Source: Halobacteriales archaeon YIM A00013
GTDB taxonomy: Archaea > Halobacteriota > Halobacteria > Halobacteriales > Haloarculaceae
Length of the DNA: 64,000 nucleotides
Direction: 5' to 3'
Assembly (NCBI GenBank): GCA_025041195.1
Contig: JAKCFM010000001.1
Coordinates: forward strand, 2,232,001-2,296,000
A program made the position numbers and the translations under genes. Positions 1 through 8,292 of the stretch are shown piece by piece; the stretch's first letter is position 1; each line of letters opens with the position of its first letter. A model generated the notes under the pieces. It was given only the letters and a program-made list of their open reading frames with translations. It ran no database searches and was not told where the DNA came from.

Positions 1-849
1 GTTGACGAATTCAGCAAGCTCAACTTCCAGTTGGTGGTGTGGAACAGCGACCACGAGTAGTTGCCCGTGTGGTGAAAGCCCGCCGGTAACTGCTTCGATC
101 GCATCGCTGTTCGGAGCAGTTGCAAGGATGACATCGGCGCCGCCCAGGTCGCTGAGCTCTACCGCGGGGTCGGTCGCGTTCGAGTCAATATAATGGTGTG
201 CACCCATCTCGTGCGCAAGCGCTTTCTTTTCAGTCCCGCGAGAAACAGCAACCGTTTCGAATCCCATTTTCCGACTGAACTGGATTCCGGTGTGGCCCAC
301 ACCTCCGATTCCCTGTACTGCGACGAGATCACCTGGTTGTGCGATACTCCGTCGCAGCGCATTGTACGACGTTAATCCCGCGCAAACGAGCGGTCCCGCC
401 GTTACAGGATTGATACCGTCCGGAATCGCGGCGAGCGTCTCATGAGACGCAACCATATACTCAGCATACCCACCATCAGACGTAATTCCTGTTATTTCTT
501 TATGTTCACAGTTAGTAAAATTCCCGTCACGGCACGTATCACAGACAAAACAGTGGCCACCGTGCCAGCCAACACCAACACGCTGTCCTGTACTCCATTC
601 TGTTACGTCGGCGCCGACCGCATCGATCGTTCCTGCGACTTCGTGTCCAGGAATACGGGGATACTCGACATCAAATTCAGGCATGTCCCCGTCTTTCACG
701 GCTGCATCGCCGTGACACACGCCACAGGCTTCAACTTTGATACGTACTTGGTCTGGACCTGGATCGGGTATCTTACGCTCAACGATCTCAAAGGCCCCAC
801 CAGCAGAGCTGACTTGTGCAGCTTTCATCGTTCCATTTATGTTGCTCAT
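1..849 (-). CDS. Zinc-dependent alcohol dehydrogenase, partial (3' end outside window)
   Basis: Medium-chain, zinc-dependent alcohol/aldehyde dehydrogenase of the cytoplasm, oxidising alcohols with NAD(P). The first 283 residues are visible; the C-terminus lies beyond base 1. Catalytic zinc ligands are Cys42 (in CGVCHGD) and the GHE at 69-71. The structural-zinc lobe has Cys100, 103, 106 and 114. The Rossmann motif GIGGVG is at 180-185. Start at 849 is supported by a palindromic AT-rich TATA region about 25 nt upstream; a second in-frame ATG at 828 (MKAAQV) is the alternative and matches where many family members begin. The gene is AT-richer than the bulk of the window. The family is clear; the substrate cannot be read from the sequence. 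Confidence 0.9.
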   Translation of the reverse strand, partial: MSNINGTMKAAQVSSAGGAFEIVERKIPDPGPDQVRIKVEACGVCHGDAAVKDGDMPEFDVEYPRIPGHEVAGTIDAVGADVTEWSTGQRVGVGWHGGHCFVCDTCRDGNFTNCEHKEITGITSDGGYAEYMVASHETLAAIPDGINPVTAGPLVCAGLTSYNALRRSIAQPGDLVAVQGIGGVGHTGIQFSRKMGFETVAVSRGTEKKALAHEMGAHHYIDSNATDPAVELSDLGGADVILATAPNSDAIEAVTGGLSPHGQLLVVAVPHHQLEVELAEFVN

Positions 850-867
850 ATTGTATCTTTAGGTACT

Positions 868-879
868 ATATTATAATAT
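868..879 (-). promoter_or_regulatory. TATA region / palindrome upstream of alcohol dehydrogenase
   Basis: A perfect 12-bp palindrome, ATATTATAATAT, lies in a very AT-rich stretch 19-30 nt before the start codon at 849. Its place fits a TATA box for a leaderless transcript. Its symmetry could also make it an operator. Confidence 0.5.
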
Positions 880-955
880 TTATATCTATTCATACTGTCA
901 AAGGTAATCATTTAGTATCCAGACGGTTACTGCCTGTGAACATGGCACCACTGGC

Positions 956-1759
956 TCATGTGGCATACTTCATATCTGCTCCTGCGTGACCAGAGGAGTC
1001 TGATTTAGTCAAAAAATCCAGCACAGGATCAATAACGATGTCGTCAGTTATTGTCTCGTGGCCGATGTTGTGTAGAGACGTTATGTGGCTCTGTGATAAC
1101 GCTTTGTCGATCTTCTTTGTGGCATCGCGGAAGTACGCTGAGCTCTCTTCTGCGTCCAGCAATAACGTCGGAGCCGAGACTGGTAGATCCGAACCCACTG
1201 TAGAGCCTTCTGCTGCGGTAATCTCACGGGCGAGGGTTCGTGCCGGTGTTCGCCTGACTGGTTCAGGAAGCTTATCACCGGTGAACGGCACAGAACCAAC
1301 CATTTCTATAAAGAACTGTCGCTTTGCATGCTCTTCTTGACCGTTCTCAACATACTCCCACAGTTCCGGAGCAAAATCAGGCCCCTCATCGTGAGGAGGA
1401 ACCGGTATTCTTGGTTCGTATAACACCAATTTAGTGATGTGATCTGACCGTTTGGCCGCTTCAAGCGCACAGTTCGCACCAAACGAATGACCGAATACTG
1501 CAACTGGCTCACCAATTGTGTCAATTAAGGCCAGTATATCCTCTGTCTCACGTTCCAACGAGTAGGTCTCACTATCTCCACTCTTTCCCCGTCCCCGGCG
1601 ATCGAACAGATAGACAGTAAAGTTATCCACAAATCGAGACGTACATGACTCCCACAACACACGAGAGACACCACATCCGTGAATGAGAAGTAAAGGTGGG
1701 CCTTCTCCCATCCGTTCGTAAGCGATCTTTGTTCCATCTGCAGACGTGACAAATGACAT
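956..1759 (-). CDS. Alpha/beta hydrolase
   Basis: Soluble alpha/beta-hydrolase-fold enzyme of 267 residues. The oxyanion-hole HG is at 27-28, the nucleophile elbow GHSFG at 90-94 (Ser92), and a late GH near residue 240 supplies the probable catalytic His. The family includes esterases, haloperoxidase-like and lactone hydrolases; the substrate is not predictable. It is a close relative of the hydrolase at 62865-63647: both share the N-terminal SADGT.IAY stretch, DRRGRG.SGD and TYS.ERE.ED. It is transcribed alone on the minus strand, with base composition AT-richer than the core genes, suggesting a later acquisition or a faster-evolving copy. Confidence 0.88.
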   Translation of the reverse strand: MSFVTSADGTKIAYERMGEGPPLLLIHGCGVSRVLWESCTSRFVDNFTVYLFDRRGRGKSGDSETYSLERETEDILALIDTIGEPVAVFGHSFGANCALEAAKRSDHITKLVLYEPRIPVPPHDEGPDFAPELWEYVENGQEEHAKRQFFIEMVGSVPFTGDKLPEPVRRTPARTLAREITAAEGSTVGSDLPVSAPTLLLDAEESSAYFRDATKKIDKALSQSHITSLHNIGHETITDDIVIDPVLDFLTKSDSSGHAGADMKYAT

Positions 1760-1782
1760 GTGAATAAAACTGGGAGTGGGTA

Positions 1783-1795
1783 TAGTATATATCTA
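1783..1795 (-). promoter_or_regulatory. TATA box of the alpha/beta hydrolase
   Basis: Minus-strand AGATATATACTAT lies about 24-36 nt before the start codon at 1759, the spacing expected for an archaeal TATA box with a very short or absent leader. Confidence 0.5.
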
Positions 1796-1816
1796 ATCTA
1801 AATCACATGTAACTAG

Positions 1817-2050
1817 GGTGTATATACAGCATCAGGTGTACTTGAGGAAACAACAACTGAATATCTGTATTTCAATCTGATCACTGCCATTCTTGATGAA
1901 ATGAATCCCAAAATCATGCCGGAGTACAGTCGCCAAGTACAGAATGGCCGCGACTTCAAGGGCCTCGATCGCCCTTTCCAAATTCTTTGAGTGCGTTCGG
2001 GGGATGATCCTGTAACCTTCACTATGGAGAATGCTATAGCCCCGGATTAG
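1817..2050 (+). pseudogene. Decayed gene fragment, unrecognised
   Basis: No intact gene fits this 340-base gap. On the plus strand one frame reads a protein-like stretch of 57 codons from 1817 (an upstream TAG is at 1814) to a TGA at 1988. It includes EYLYFNLITAILDEM and MPEYSRQVQNGRDF. The same frame then continues with protein-like codons (SGDDPVTFTMENAIAPD) to a TAG at 2048. There is no convincing start codon. I read it as the C-terminal remnant of a gene broken by a stop. I do not recognise the family. The remaining bases to 2097 hold nothing I can identify. Confidence 0.35.
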
Positions 2051-2097
2051 CGAACCCCACGCCCGGACTTCTGCCAGTAGGGCATTTACGCAACTAT

Positions 2098-2715
2098 CTA
2101 TCTAGATGATGGTTTTTGAAAGATTGCCTCAGTCCCAGCGTGCCGATGTGGCTCGCCACCGGAGTCGTCATCGAAAACTACGTCATTAGTATAGAGACAG
2201 TCCCACTCCTCGTAGTAGGTACTGAGCTCGTCTTCATTGTAGAAATATTCATTGTCACCCCAGTCGGGAGCAAGTGGAATTCCGTCTTTGTCAACGAATG
2301 CGAAGAGCGCATGAATGCCACTGGGCCGAGTCTGCGATTTGAAGTGGCTGAACTGATCGTGTCTCTCATCGGGTTGGAGATACTGAATCGTTCCGATCGA
2401 ATAGAAAATATCGATCGGCGTCGTGAGTGTGAGCGTGTTGATATCGCCCTGCGCAACCTCGATACTGACGTCCTTCTCCTCGGCCAGTTGCTCAGCCTTT
2501 TCGAGTCCGTTTGGTGCGATGTCGATAGCCGTTACGGTGATCCCCTGCTCTGCGAGATAGACGGAATCACGGCCCTCTCCTGCACCAACATCAACTGCTG
2601 TGAGAGTGTCCTGATCGGGGGCGTGTTCGACGGCACGTTTGACGAGTTCGTTTGGGTCCGTTCCCCAGTAGTACTCGTCCTGTGCGTACATCTGCTGTAG
2701 TTCATCGTATTTCAT
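2098..2715 (-). CDS. Class I SAM-dependent methyltransferase, TehB-like
   Basis: Soluble S-adenosylmethionine-dependent methyltransferase of 205 residues. Motif I, VDVGAGEGRD, is at residues 41-50 and binds SAM; an acidic residue at the end of strand beta-2 follows in the AIDIAP stretch. The GEGRD form and the overall layout resemble the TehB/tellurite-resistance and small-molecule methyltransferase group. The N-terminal EYYWGTDPNE resembles the capping segment of these enzymes. The gene stands alone and its substrate is unknown. Its GC content is lower than in the genes from 3.3 kb onwards. Confidence 0.85.
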   Translation of the reverse strand: MKYDELQQMYAQDEYYWGTDPNELVKRAVEHAPDQDTLTAVDVGAGEGRDSVYLAEQGITVTAIDIAPNGLEKAEQLAEEKDVSIEVAQGDINTLTLTTPIDIFYSIGTIQYLQPDERHDQFSHFKSQTRPSGIHALFAFVDKDGIPLAPDWGDNEYFYNEDELSTYYEEWDCLYTNDVVFDDDSGGEPHRHAGTEAIFQKPSSR

Positions 2716-2913
2716 CTGACAATGACCTCACGACAGGCTACTACTCTGGTGAACAGCAGCCACAAAAACTCCGTCTATATCTCTACCTTATCGCCAGAAC
2801 CACTTAAAGGAAAGAGCACAATCAGACAGTGCCATAACTCCACAACTATCACCGCCTGCTATGCGAATCGGATCCAAAACCAGAATTCCGTTACGCAGGG
2901 TTATCTGGAGATA

Positions 2914-2981
2914 GGAGCTCAGACCCCGTCCTCAAGGAACGAGCCGTGTCTGCGGCGAGTGAGTAGGGCGGGGTAGTTCAC
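2914..2981 (-). repeat. Solo repeat, copy 1 (IS200/IS605-end-like)
   Basis: Read on the minus strand, 2981-2957 is identical over 25 nt to 53225-53249. After a variable middle, 2941-2914 again resembles 53259-53281 (TTGAGGA, then GGGG). The element starts with ACTACCCCG and ends with a GGGG block, so its ends can pair. It covers the stop codon of the small gene ending at 2978. Such CCCC...GGGG modules occur, in my memory, at the ends of haloarchaeal IS200/IS605-type elements; no transposase gene is present here. Confidence 0.5.
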
Positions 2982-3220
2982 CGACCGATCGCATACGCCG
3001 TATAGATCCCTGCCAGAAAAATGCCCCACCCGATGATCTGTGTCGGAATATCACCGACGGTCGAATAGATCATTCCCTGTGTCAGACTGACACCGGCTAA
3101 GGCGACGTAAATCCCGACCAACAATCCAACATGCACGATCCGAGACTGCGAATCCACCCACTCACGATAGCGGACCAACGACGAGACACCAGGTATCGAT
3201 GAGACCATTGCGTTCGCCAT
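2978..3220 (-). CDS. Small membrane protein of unknown function
   Basis: An 80-residue protein with two predicted membrane helices, roughly residues 30-52 (GLLVGIYVALAGVSL) and 60-78 (IGWGIFLAGIYTAYAIG), separated by a short polar loop. The N-terminal third is soluble and charged. I do not recognise a family. The stop codon sits inside the solo repeat, so the last codons may have been supplied or altered by that element. An AT-rich stretch before 3220 could hold its promoter. Confidence 0.6.
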   Translation of the reverse strand: MANAMVSSIPGVSSLVRYREWVDSQSRIVHVGLLVGIYVALAGVSLTQGMIYSTVGDIPTQIIGWGIFLAGIYTAYAIGR

Positions 3221-3343
3221 ATCAGCGTCCAGACATTCTTATGTAATACTCTTTTTGGTTCATCAATATCCCATCATGATAATTCGCTATCGAATCGCAG
3301 ACAGGGCAGAGCGACAGCCCCTGAAACAGCCACAAACAGGCGT

Positions 3344-3943
3344 CTACTCCCACGGATGCCCGTGTCCGTCGGGCCAGAGCGGATACCAGTGGTCGGTTTC
3401 ATCCTCCACATCGAGTTCGCCATCAAGCGTGCTCTGGAGTTTGAACTCGGTCGTCGAATCGCGTTCGTGACCGGATTGGGGTGCGAACGGATAGTACGAC
3501 CCCCGGCGGAACGAGTAGACCCAGTAAACCGGCGCATCCTTCTCGAAGGCAAAGACCGCAGCGAGCAGCCGACTACCGAACCCCTTCTCGACGAACGTAT
3601 CCGCGGCAAAATGCATGCTCGTGATCAGATCCTCGAACTCGGGGTCCTCCAGAATGACCCACTGATAGCCGTGCGAATCGGTGTTGAAGCTGGCCTCGGT
3701 GCCGGTCTCCTCGCGACCGGCCTCAAGAATCTCTTTGACCTCCTGTTCGGCCTGCTCGAACGAGGCGCTATCTACGTTCGAAAAACAGAGTGCTGCCGCT
3801 CCGGAGGGATCGAAGCCAAGATCGGCGGCCATCGTCAGATAGGCGGTGCTCATCCCGAACAGATCGTCAGGATCTGCCGCGCGAGTGGCGTCAGTTTCGG
3901 CACTGGTTCCGAGCATCGCACGAAGCGAATCAAGCAGTCCCAT
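3344..3943 (-). CDS. pspAB: PspAB-like protein linked to HtpX
   Basis: A soluble acidic protein of 199 residues. It has the length and opening (MGLLDSLRAMLG) of the PspA-associated protein PspAB, which in archaea and actinobacteria sits next to htpX. It lies 56 nt downstream of htpX on the same strand, so the two are probably cotranscribed. The assigned role, inferred from the family, is in envelope-stress responses with PspA and the membrane protease. No catalytic motif is visible. The name rests on memory of this neighbourhood plus the start motif; the exact biochemical role is unknown. Confidence 0.65.
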   Translation of the reverse strand: MGLLDSLRAMLGTSAETDATRAADPDDLFGMSTAYLTMAADLGFDPSGAAALCFSNVDSASFEQAEQEVKEILEAGREETGTEASFNTDSHGYQWVILEDPEFEDLITSMHFAADTFVEKGFGSRLLAAVFAFEKDAPVYWVYSFRRGSYYPFAPQSGHERDSTTEFKLQSTLDGELDVEDETDHWYPLWPDGHGHPWE

Positions 3944-3999
3944 GTGTCACTCACGGTGACGGGAGGGCTTGTGGGTTTCCCCCGAAAAAGGATGGCCGA

Positions 4000-4857
4000 T
4001 CAGGCGTACTGGAGCTCGCGTTCGAGATCCTGGAGCTTCTCGATCCGTTTTTCCGTGCGTGGATGCGTGCTGAACAGATTCGCGATGACGCCTTTCTTGA
4101 TCGGGACGATGAAGAAGGCGTTCATCTCCGATTGATCACGGAGATCCTGATCGGGCACCTTGTCCATCCGCCCGGAAATCTTCATCAGCGCAGAGGCGAG
4201 CGCGCCGGGATTGCCGGTGATGACGGCCGCACCACGATCGGCTGCGTACTCTCGATAGCGCGATAGCGCCCGGATCAGGAAGAACGAAATGATCCAGACG
4301 ACGAGCGAGGCGATCACGGCGATGAATCCGCTCGGGTTGTCATCATCGGCAAACAGCCAGCCCCAGCGGACGACCATGAACGCGATCGTCGAGAGGAACG
4401 ACGCGATCGTCATCACCATCACGTCGCGGTTTTTCACGTGCGCAAGCTCGTGGGCCATCACACCCTCAAGTTCGTCATCATCGAGCGTGTTCATGATCCC
4501 GGTGGTGACACAGACCGTGGCGTTCTTTTTCGACCGCCCGGTCGCAAACGCGTTCGGAACGCGCGAATCAGTGACGGCAACGGTTGGTTTTGGGAGATCA
4601 GCCTGCTGTGAAAGCCGGCCAATCATCGCGTGGAGCTCTGGATACTCGTCCTCGGAGACTTCTCGTGCACCCATCGTATAGAGCGCCAGCTTATCGCTGA
4701 AGAAGAACTGGGCGACCATGAAGATCCCCATGACAGCGAGAAACGGAAACATTCCTGCGTTCGCCATGTACGCACCGAACACGAGATAGAGGGCGAATAG
4801 CAGGAACATCGTGAAGACCATGCGTCCACGGAGGTTCCAATCCGGTTTCCACTCCAT
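4000..4857 (-). CDS. htpX: Zinc metalloprotease HtpX (M48 family)
   Basis: Membrane-bound M48 protease that degrades misfolded membrane proteins. Two N-terminal membrane helices span about residues 14-32 and 35-55, and another pair lies near 150-195. The catalytic HELAH is at 136-140, and the third zinc ligand is the Glu in REYAADRGA near 213. The 285-residue length is typical. I chose the start at 4857 (MEWKPDW) rather than a longer reading frame because a minus-strand TATA-like TGCTATATG lies at about 4880-4888, fitting a leaderless start. It is followed by the PspAB-like gene and is divergent from nmd3. Confidence 0.92.
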   Translation of the reverse strand: MEWKPDWNLRGRMVFTMFLLFALYLVFGAYMANAGMFPFLAVMGIFMVAQFFFSDKLALYTMGAREVSEDEYPELHAMIGRLSQQADLPKPTVAVTDSRVPNAFATGRSKKNATVCVTTGIMNTLDDDELEGVMAHELAHVKNRDVMVMTIASFLSTIAFMVVRWGWLFADDDNPSGFIAVIASLVVWIISFFLIRALSRYREYAADRGAAVITGNPGALASALMKISGRMDKVPDQDLRDQSEMNAFFIVPIKKGVIANLFSTHPRTEKRIEKLQDLERELQYA

Positions 4858-4877
4858 ACAGGGAATACAGGCGTAGA

Positions 4878-4888
4878 AACATATAGCA
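4878..4888 (-). promoter_or_regulatory. TATA box of htpX
   Basis: Minus-strand TGCTATATGTT is 21-31 nt before the htpX start codon at 4857. The position and sequence fit an archaeal TATA element with a leaderless mRNA. Confidence 0.5.
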
Positions 4889-4950
4889 CCACCGTTTCGG
4901 TCCCGTGATATCAAGGCACACGATTGCTCGCGACGGCGCCGAGCAGCGTC

Positions 4951-4957
4951 GTTTATA
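4951..4957 (+). promoter_or_regulatory. TATA box of the NMD3 gene
   Basis: GTTTATA lies 26-32 nt before the ATG at 4983. It fits a TATA element and supports that start over a longer upstream reading frame. Confidence 0.5.
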
Positions 4958-4982
4958 CGTCACGACGGAGTATCGAGTAGCA

Positions 4983-6098
4983 ATGAGTTCTGGGCAGTTC
5001 TGTCCACGGTGTGGAGAGCCGATCGAGCGGCCGGATCGATCGTTACCCGGTAATCCAACCGGTCAACAGGCGACCCTCTGCGATGCGTGTTACTTCGATT
5101 CGTTCGAGCTGGTGGCTGCACCCGACGAGCTTGTTGTCCACACCTGTGCCCAGTGTGGCGCCGTCGAGCGCGGCGCGGAGTGGGTGGATGTGGGTGCGGC
5201 CGATTATACTGACGTGGCCATCGAGGAAACGACCGAAGCCCTCTCTGTACACGTCCAGGCCGAGGAGATCGAATGGGGCGTCGAGCCCGAACAGATCGAT
5301 CAGAACACGATCAAAATGCACTGTCTGTTTCGAGGAATCGTCCGCGAGACGGTCCTCGAAGAGGAAACGACGGTCCAGGTGCGATTCAATCGCGGCACGT
5401 GCACCCGCTGTTCGCGCATCGCTGGCGATTACTACGCCAGCACCGTCCAGGTGCGGGCCACCGACCGAACGCCGACGGACGACGAACGCAAGCGCGCGAC
5501 CACGATTGCACAGGAGATCGTCGAAACGCGCGAGGAGACTGGCGACAGAAACGCGTTCATCACCGAAATTGCAGAGGACACGGACGGCACCGACATCCGG
5601 CTGTCGACGACACAACTCGGCCGTGCGATCGCAGACCACATCCAGCGAGCGCTCGGTGGAGAGATCACCGACTCACGAACGCTCATCACGGAAGACGAAG
5701 ATGGGAACGAAGTGTATCGCGTTACCTACGCCGTTCGGCTGCCGCCGTATCCGCCCGGGACGATCGTCGAACCGGCCGACGACGACCCCGTCCTCGTCCA
5801 GAGTGCGCACGGCAACCTCAAAGGGGTGCGACTCACCACGGGGAGTCGATACGAAGCCGACGCAGCCGACGGGATCGATCCCGATGTCGAACGACGGGGC
5901 ACACTCGATGATGCCGTCGAAACGACGGTCGTCACGATCGAGGACGAACACGCAGTGCAGGTGCTCGATCCCGACACGTTCGCAGCGAGAACAATTGCCC
6001 GACCGTCGTATCTCGATCCGGGTGCAGACACCGTTCACGTCGTTTCCGTCGGGAGTAACCTCTACGTGCTTCCGTCCGATGCGATCGAAACCGAATAA
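4983..6098 (+). CDS. NMD3-family ribosome-associated protein
   Basis: Archaeal homologue of eukaryotic NMD3, which binds the large ribosomal subunit; in archaea it probably acts in 50S maturation or quality control. The protein is 371 residues. The N-terminal zinc-binding part has CPRC (residues 9-12), CDAC near 35, CAQC near 54 and a later CTRC near 140, each a CxxC pair. The rest is a mixed alpha/beta region rich in Asp and Glu. The start at 4983 gives the cysteine cluster at the very N-terminus, as in the family, and agrees with the TATA box 26-32 nt upstream. Confidence 0.85.
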   Translation: MSSGQFCPRCGEPIERPDRSLPGNPTGQQATLCDACYFDSFELVAAPDELVVHTCAQCGAVERGAEWVDVGAADYTDVAIEETTEALSVHVQAEEIEWGVEPEQIDQNTIKMHCLFRGIVRETVLEEETTVQVRFNRGTCTRCSRIAGDYYASTVQVRATDRTPTDDERKRATTIAQEIVETREETGDRNAFITEIAEDTDGTDIRLSTTQLGRAIADHIQRALGGEITDSRTLITEDEDGNEVYRVTYAVRLPPYPPGTIVEPADDDPVLVQSAHGNLKGVRLTTGSRYEADAADGIDPDVERRGTLDDAVETTVVTIEDEHAVQVLDPDTFAARTIARPSYLDPGADTVHVVSVGSNLYVLPSDAIETE

Positions 6099-6102
6099 CG
6101 AG

Positions 6103-6363
6103 CTACTCCTGCTGATCTCGATACACCACCACGTCCTGGCCCGCCCGACGAACCGTCACTGCAACATCACCATCGAGTCGGCGACTGGCAGACCGAATCG
6201 TCGTCTCCAGAGAGGCGAGCTGGTCGGCGTCCGGATCGCGCTCGGCCAGATGCTGACACTGCTCGGCCAGCCGGGCCAGTCGCTCGCTGACCACCACGTT
6301 TTCGACCGTCTCACTCGCCTCCTCCAGTCGGATGCCTGCACGCCGGAGGGTCTCGCCGCTCAT
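6103..6363 (-). CDS. Small helical haloarchaeal protein of unknown function
   Basis: An 86-residue acidic protein read from the ATG at 6363 (MSGETLRRAGIRLEEA). It is mostly helical with heptad-like spacing (RLEEASETVENVVVSERLARL), then a short beta-rich tail containing VAVTVRRAG. Proteins of this size and opening are widespread in haloarchaea as an uncharacterised family. It converges on the NMD3 gene, with the two stop codons only 4 nt apart. No catalytic motif is visible; the helical part suggests oligomerisation. Confidence 0.65.
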   Translation of the reverse strand: MSGETLRRAGIRLEEASETVENVVVSERLARLAEQCQHLAERDPDADQLASLETTIRSASRRLDGDVAVTVRRAGQDVVVYRDQQE

Positions 6364-6488
6364 ACTATCTTCCACGAGGAATTCAAATATAATCATTCTG
6401 ATCTTCAGTTTGGGATCAAGGGAAACCACAGAGGAACGTGTCAGCACTCAAATCGGCTGACTACGAGCGCTTCATCTCGTGGGAGTGC

Positions 6489-8201
6489 TCACTGCCAGAC
6501 ATCATCCAGGGGATGAGAGACATCGGTATTCCTGGTGGTGGACCGTCGAGTCACACTGTCTGCCGAATCGACGGCGAGCGAGGGGTCGAACGCGGGGAGC
6601 TCTGGGGCTTGCATTCGATCGAGCTGTTGTTGGAACCACGGTGGAACGTCGGTGGCTGCTCGCTCGAACAGTTCGAGGAGGCTTGTGTCTGCAAGATACG
6701 TCGCGCCGTAATCCGTCGGCGAGCGGACGACACGACCGCACGCCTGAATGACGGTCCGGAGCGCCGTCCGGTAGTACCATCCCCACTGCCCATCCTCAAG
6801 CCGTCGGGCGACGCGTGAATCCCTGGTGTTTGGATAAGGCGCCTTGCAGAGGAGCTGCCAGCGCGCAAGATCATCCGCGAGATCGAGAGCCTCTTCCATT
6901 TTCACCGAGAGAAGCACACTCGTCTCATCACGCTTCCAGGAGGACAACACGGCATCGCGGTTCTCGGTGTCGTGGCTGCGGAGCCGGTCGCCAACCCCAA
7001 ACTCCGTCAGCTGTCGTTCGAGTTGCTCTGCGATCGCATACGAGTGACAGTGAACGATGCCCTTCTCGTCGGGATGGTGAGCCATGAGTCTGACCAACAG
7101 CCGCGCGATCTTCGGAATCGTCTCATCACGGGCGTCGTAGGTCATCTTTCCCTGGGTGACATCGAACAGTGGCCGGTTTTCGACGGGAAACGTGTGTTCG
7201 ACATCGACGAACGCGACGCGCTCTGGATCGAGGCCGGTCTGATAACAGAAGGCTTCGGCGTTGAGAATCGTGGCCGAGAGGAGGGCAAAGTTGTTTGCCC
7301 GATCCCAGACGGTGTGTGAAAGATAGCGCTCGGGGTTGACGGGTTTGATCGTCACTGGAGAGTGTTCACCGCCGTGCTGGTCTGTCACCCAGGTGGTTGC
7401 GCTCTCGTGGTCGCTTGCATCCTCAACGAACCAGTTGAGATCGCGCACGAGTGACGCCAGGGTGTCGCGCTTTTTCACTTCATCCGGCGTGAGCTCTGGC
7501 TCGCGCTGGAGTTCGTGTCGCTGTCGCTCACACACCGAAGCGAGCGTCTTGGCGTACTCGATCGCATCGTCGACGCCGTCAATCGCCGGTGGCGGCGTCC
7601 GTTCCCATATCGGAACGGTCTGTGGCCGGAGATCGATCGTGGCGTACATCTCCGCCCAGTCCGCCAGTCCGTGCGCTTCATCGACCACAAGGACGTCGCG
7701 CTTGCCGAACACCTCGGAGCCAGCCGTCTGCATGAAATATGCGAGCGTCATCGCGGCGATCTGCCGGGTTGCAGCCAGATCGCGGTCAGAAAAGTACGGA
7801 CAGCGGTGTTTTTGTGGGCAATTGAAGCCGGTCTCTCTCGCACACGGAGCCTGATCGACTGGTGTCGTCGTCTCTCCGGGGAGCACACAGGAGTAGTTGC
7901 CCTTCCCACGAATGACGCTCAGTGAATCCAGCAGGGAATCGGTGGCGACGTCGTCGAGCTGTGAGACCTGTGGCGTTGTGTAGTACGCGCCATAGGCCTC
8001 TTCTGAACCGGCTTCGTTCGCCCCCCTGGCTGCGCCCGCGATCGCGCGTGCCAACAAAGACTTGCCACTCCCGGTCGGTGCACGAACGAGGACGATGTCG
8101 TTGCCCGCCTCGAAGGCGGCCTGGATGTCACGAATCGCCTCTTTTTGGGCACCTCGGTAGCTGGCTGCGGGAAACTCTTCGGGTATTCGGTCTGGATTCA
8201 C
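6489..8201 (-). CDS. XPD/Rad3-like Fe-S DNA helicase
   Basis: Superfamily 2 ATP-dependent 5'-3' DNA helicase of 570 residues, related to XPD and DinG. Walker A is APTGSGKS at 41-48 and the DEAH box is at 174-177. Four cysteines at about 105, 120, 128 and 134 form the Fe-S cluster domain. The C-terminal helicase motif VI appears as QACGRVVRSP. XPD in archaea unwinds DNA in repair; the eukaryotic TFIIH role is absent. The protein is somewhat shorter than the larger haloarchaeal XPD paralogues, so it may be one of two or more copies in the genome. It is a single gene with no obvious operon partner. Confidence 0.9.
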   Translation of the reverse strand: MNPDRIPEEFPAASYRGAQKEAIRDIQAAFEAGNDIVLVRAPTGSGKSLLARAIAGAARGANEAGSEEAYGAYYTTPQVSQLDDVATDSLLDSLSVIRGKGNYSCVLPGETTTPVDQAPCARETGFNCPQKHRCPYFSDRDLAATRQIAAMTLAYFMQTAGSEVFGKRDVLVVDEAHGLADWAEMYATIDLRPQTVPIWERTPPPAIDGVDDAIEYAKTLASVCERQRHELQREPELTPDEVKKRDTLASLVRDLNWFVEDASDHESATTWVTDQHGGEHSPVTIKPVNPERYLSHTVWDRANNFALLSATILNAEAFCYQTGLDPERVAFVDVEHTFPVENRPLFDVTQGKMTYDARDETIPKIARLLVRLMAHHPDEKGIVHCHSYAIAEQLERQLTEFGVGDRLRSHDTENRDAVLSSWKRDETSVLLSVKMEEALDLADDLARWQLLCKAPYPNTRDSRVARRLEDGQWGWYYRTALRTVIQACGRVVRSPTDYGATYLADTSLLELFERAATDVPPWFQQQLDRMQAPELPAFDPSLAVDSADSVTRRSTTRNTDVSHPLDDVWQ

Positions 8202-8292
8202 GAGTGAATGTCACCACGCAAAGCAGCGGTTGGGCGACGGTACGCAGACGTTCGGTGCCCGGGTCGAAATATGGTGCGCTTTCTGTCTGCCG

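Noticed and set aside
2040-2097. tRNA-like tail on the minus strand (GGGGTTCGCTAATCC)
   Set aside because: There is no matching acceptor stem, D-arm or anticodon arm upstream, and the T-loop is not standard.
5011-6516. A 501-residue plus-strand open frame and other long frames over the NMD3 gene
   Set aside because: It is Ser/Arg-rich with no protein-like pattern and lies over the NMD3 gene in another frame. High-GC third positions keep such shadow frames open.
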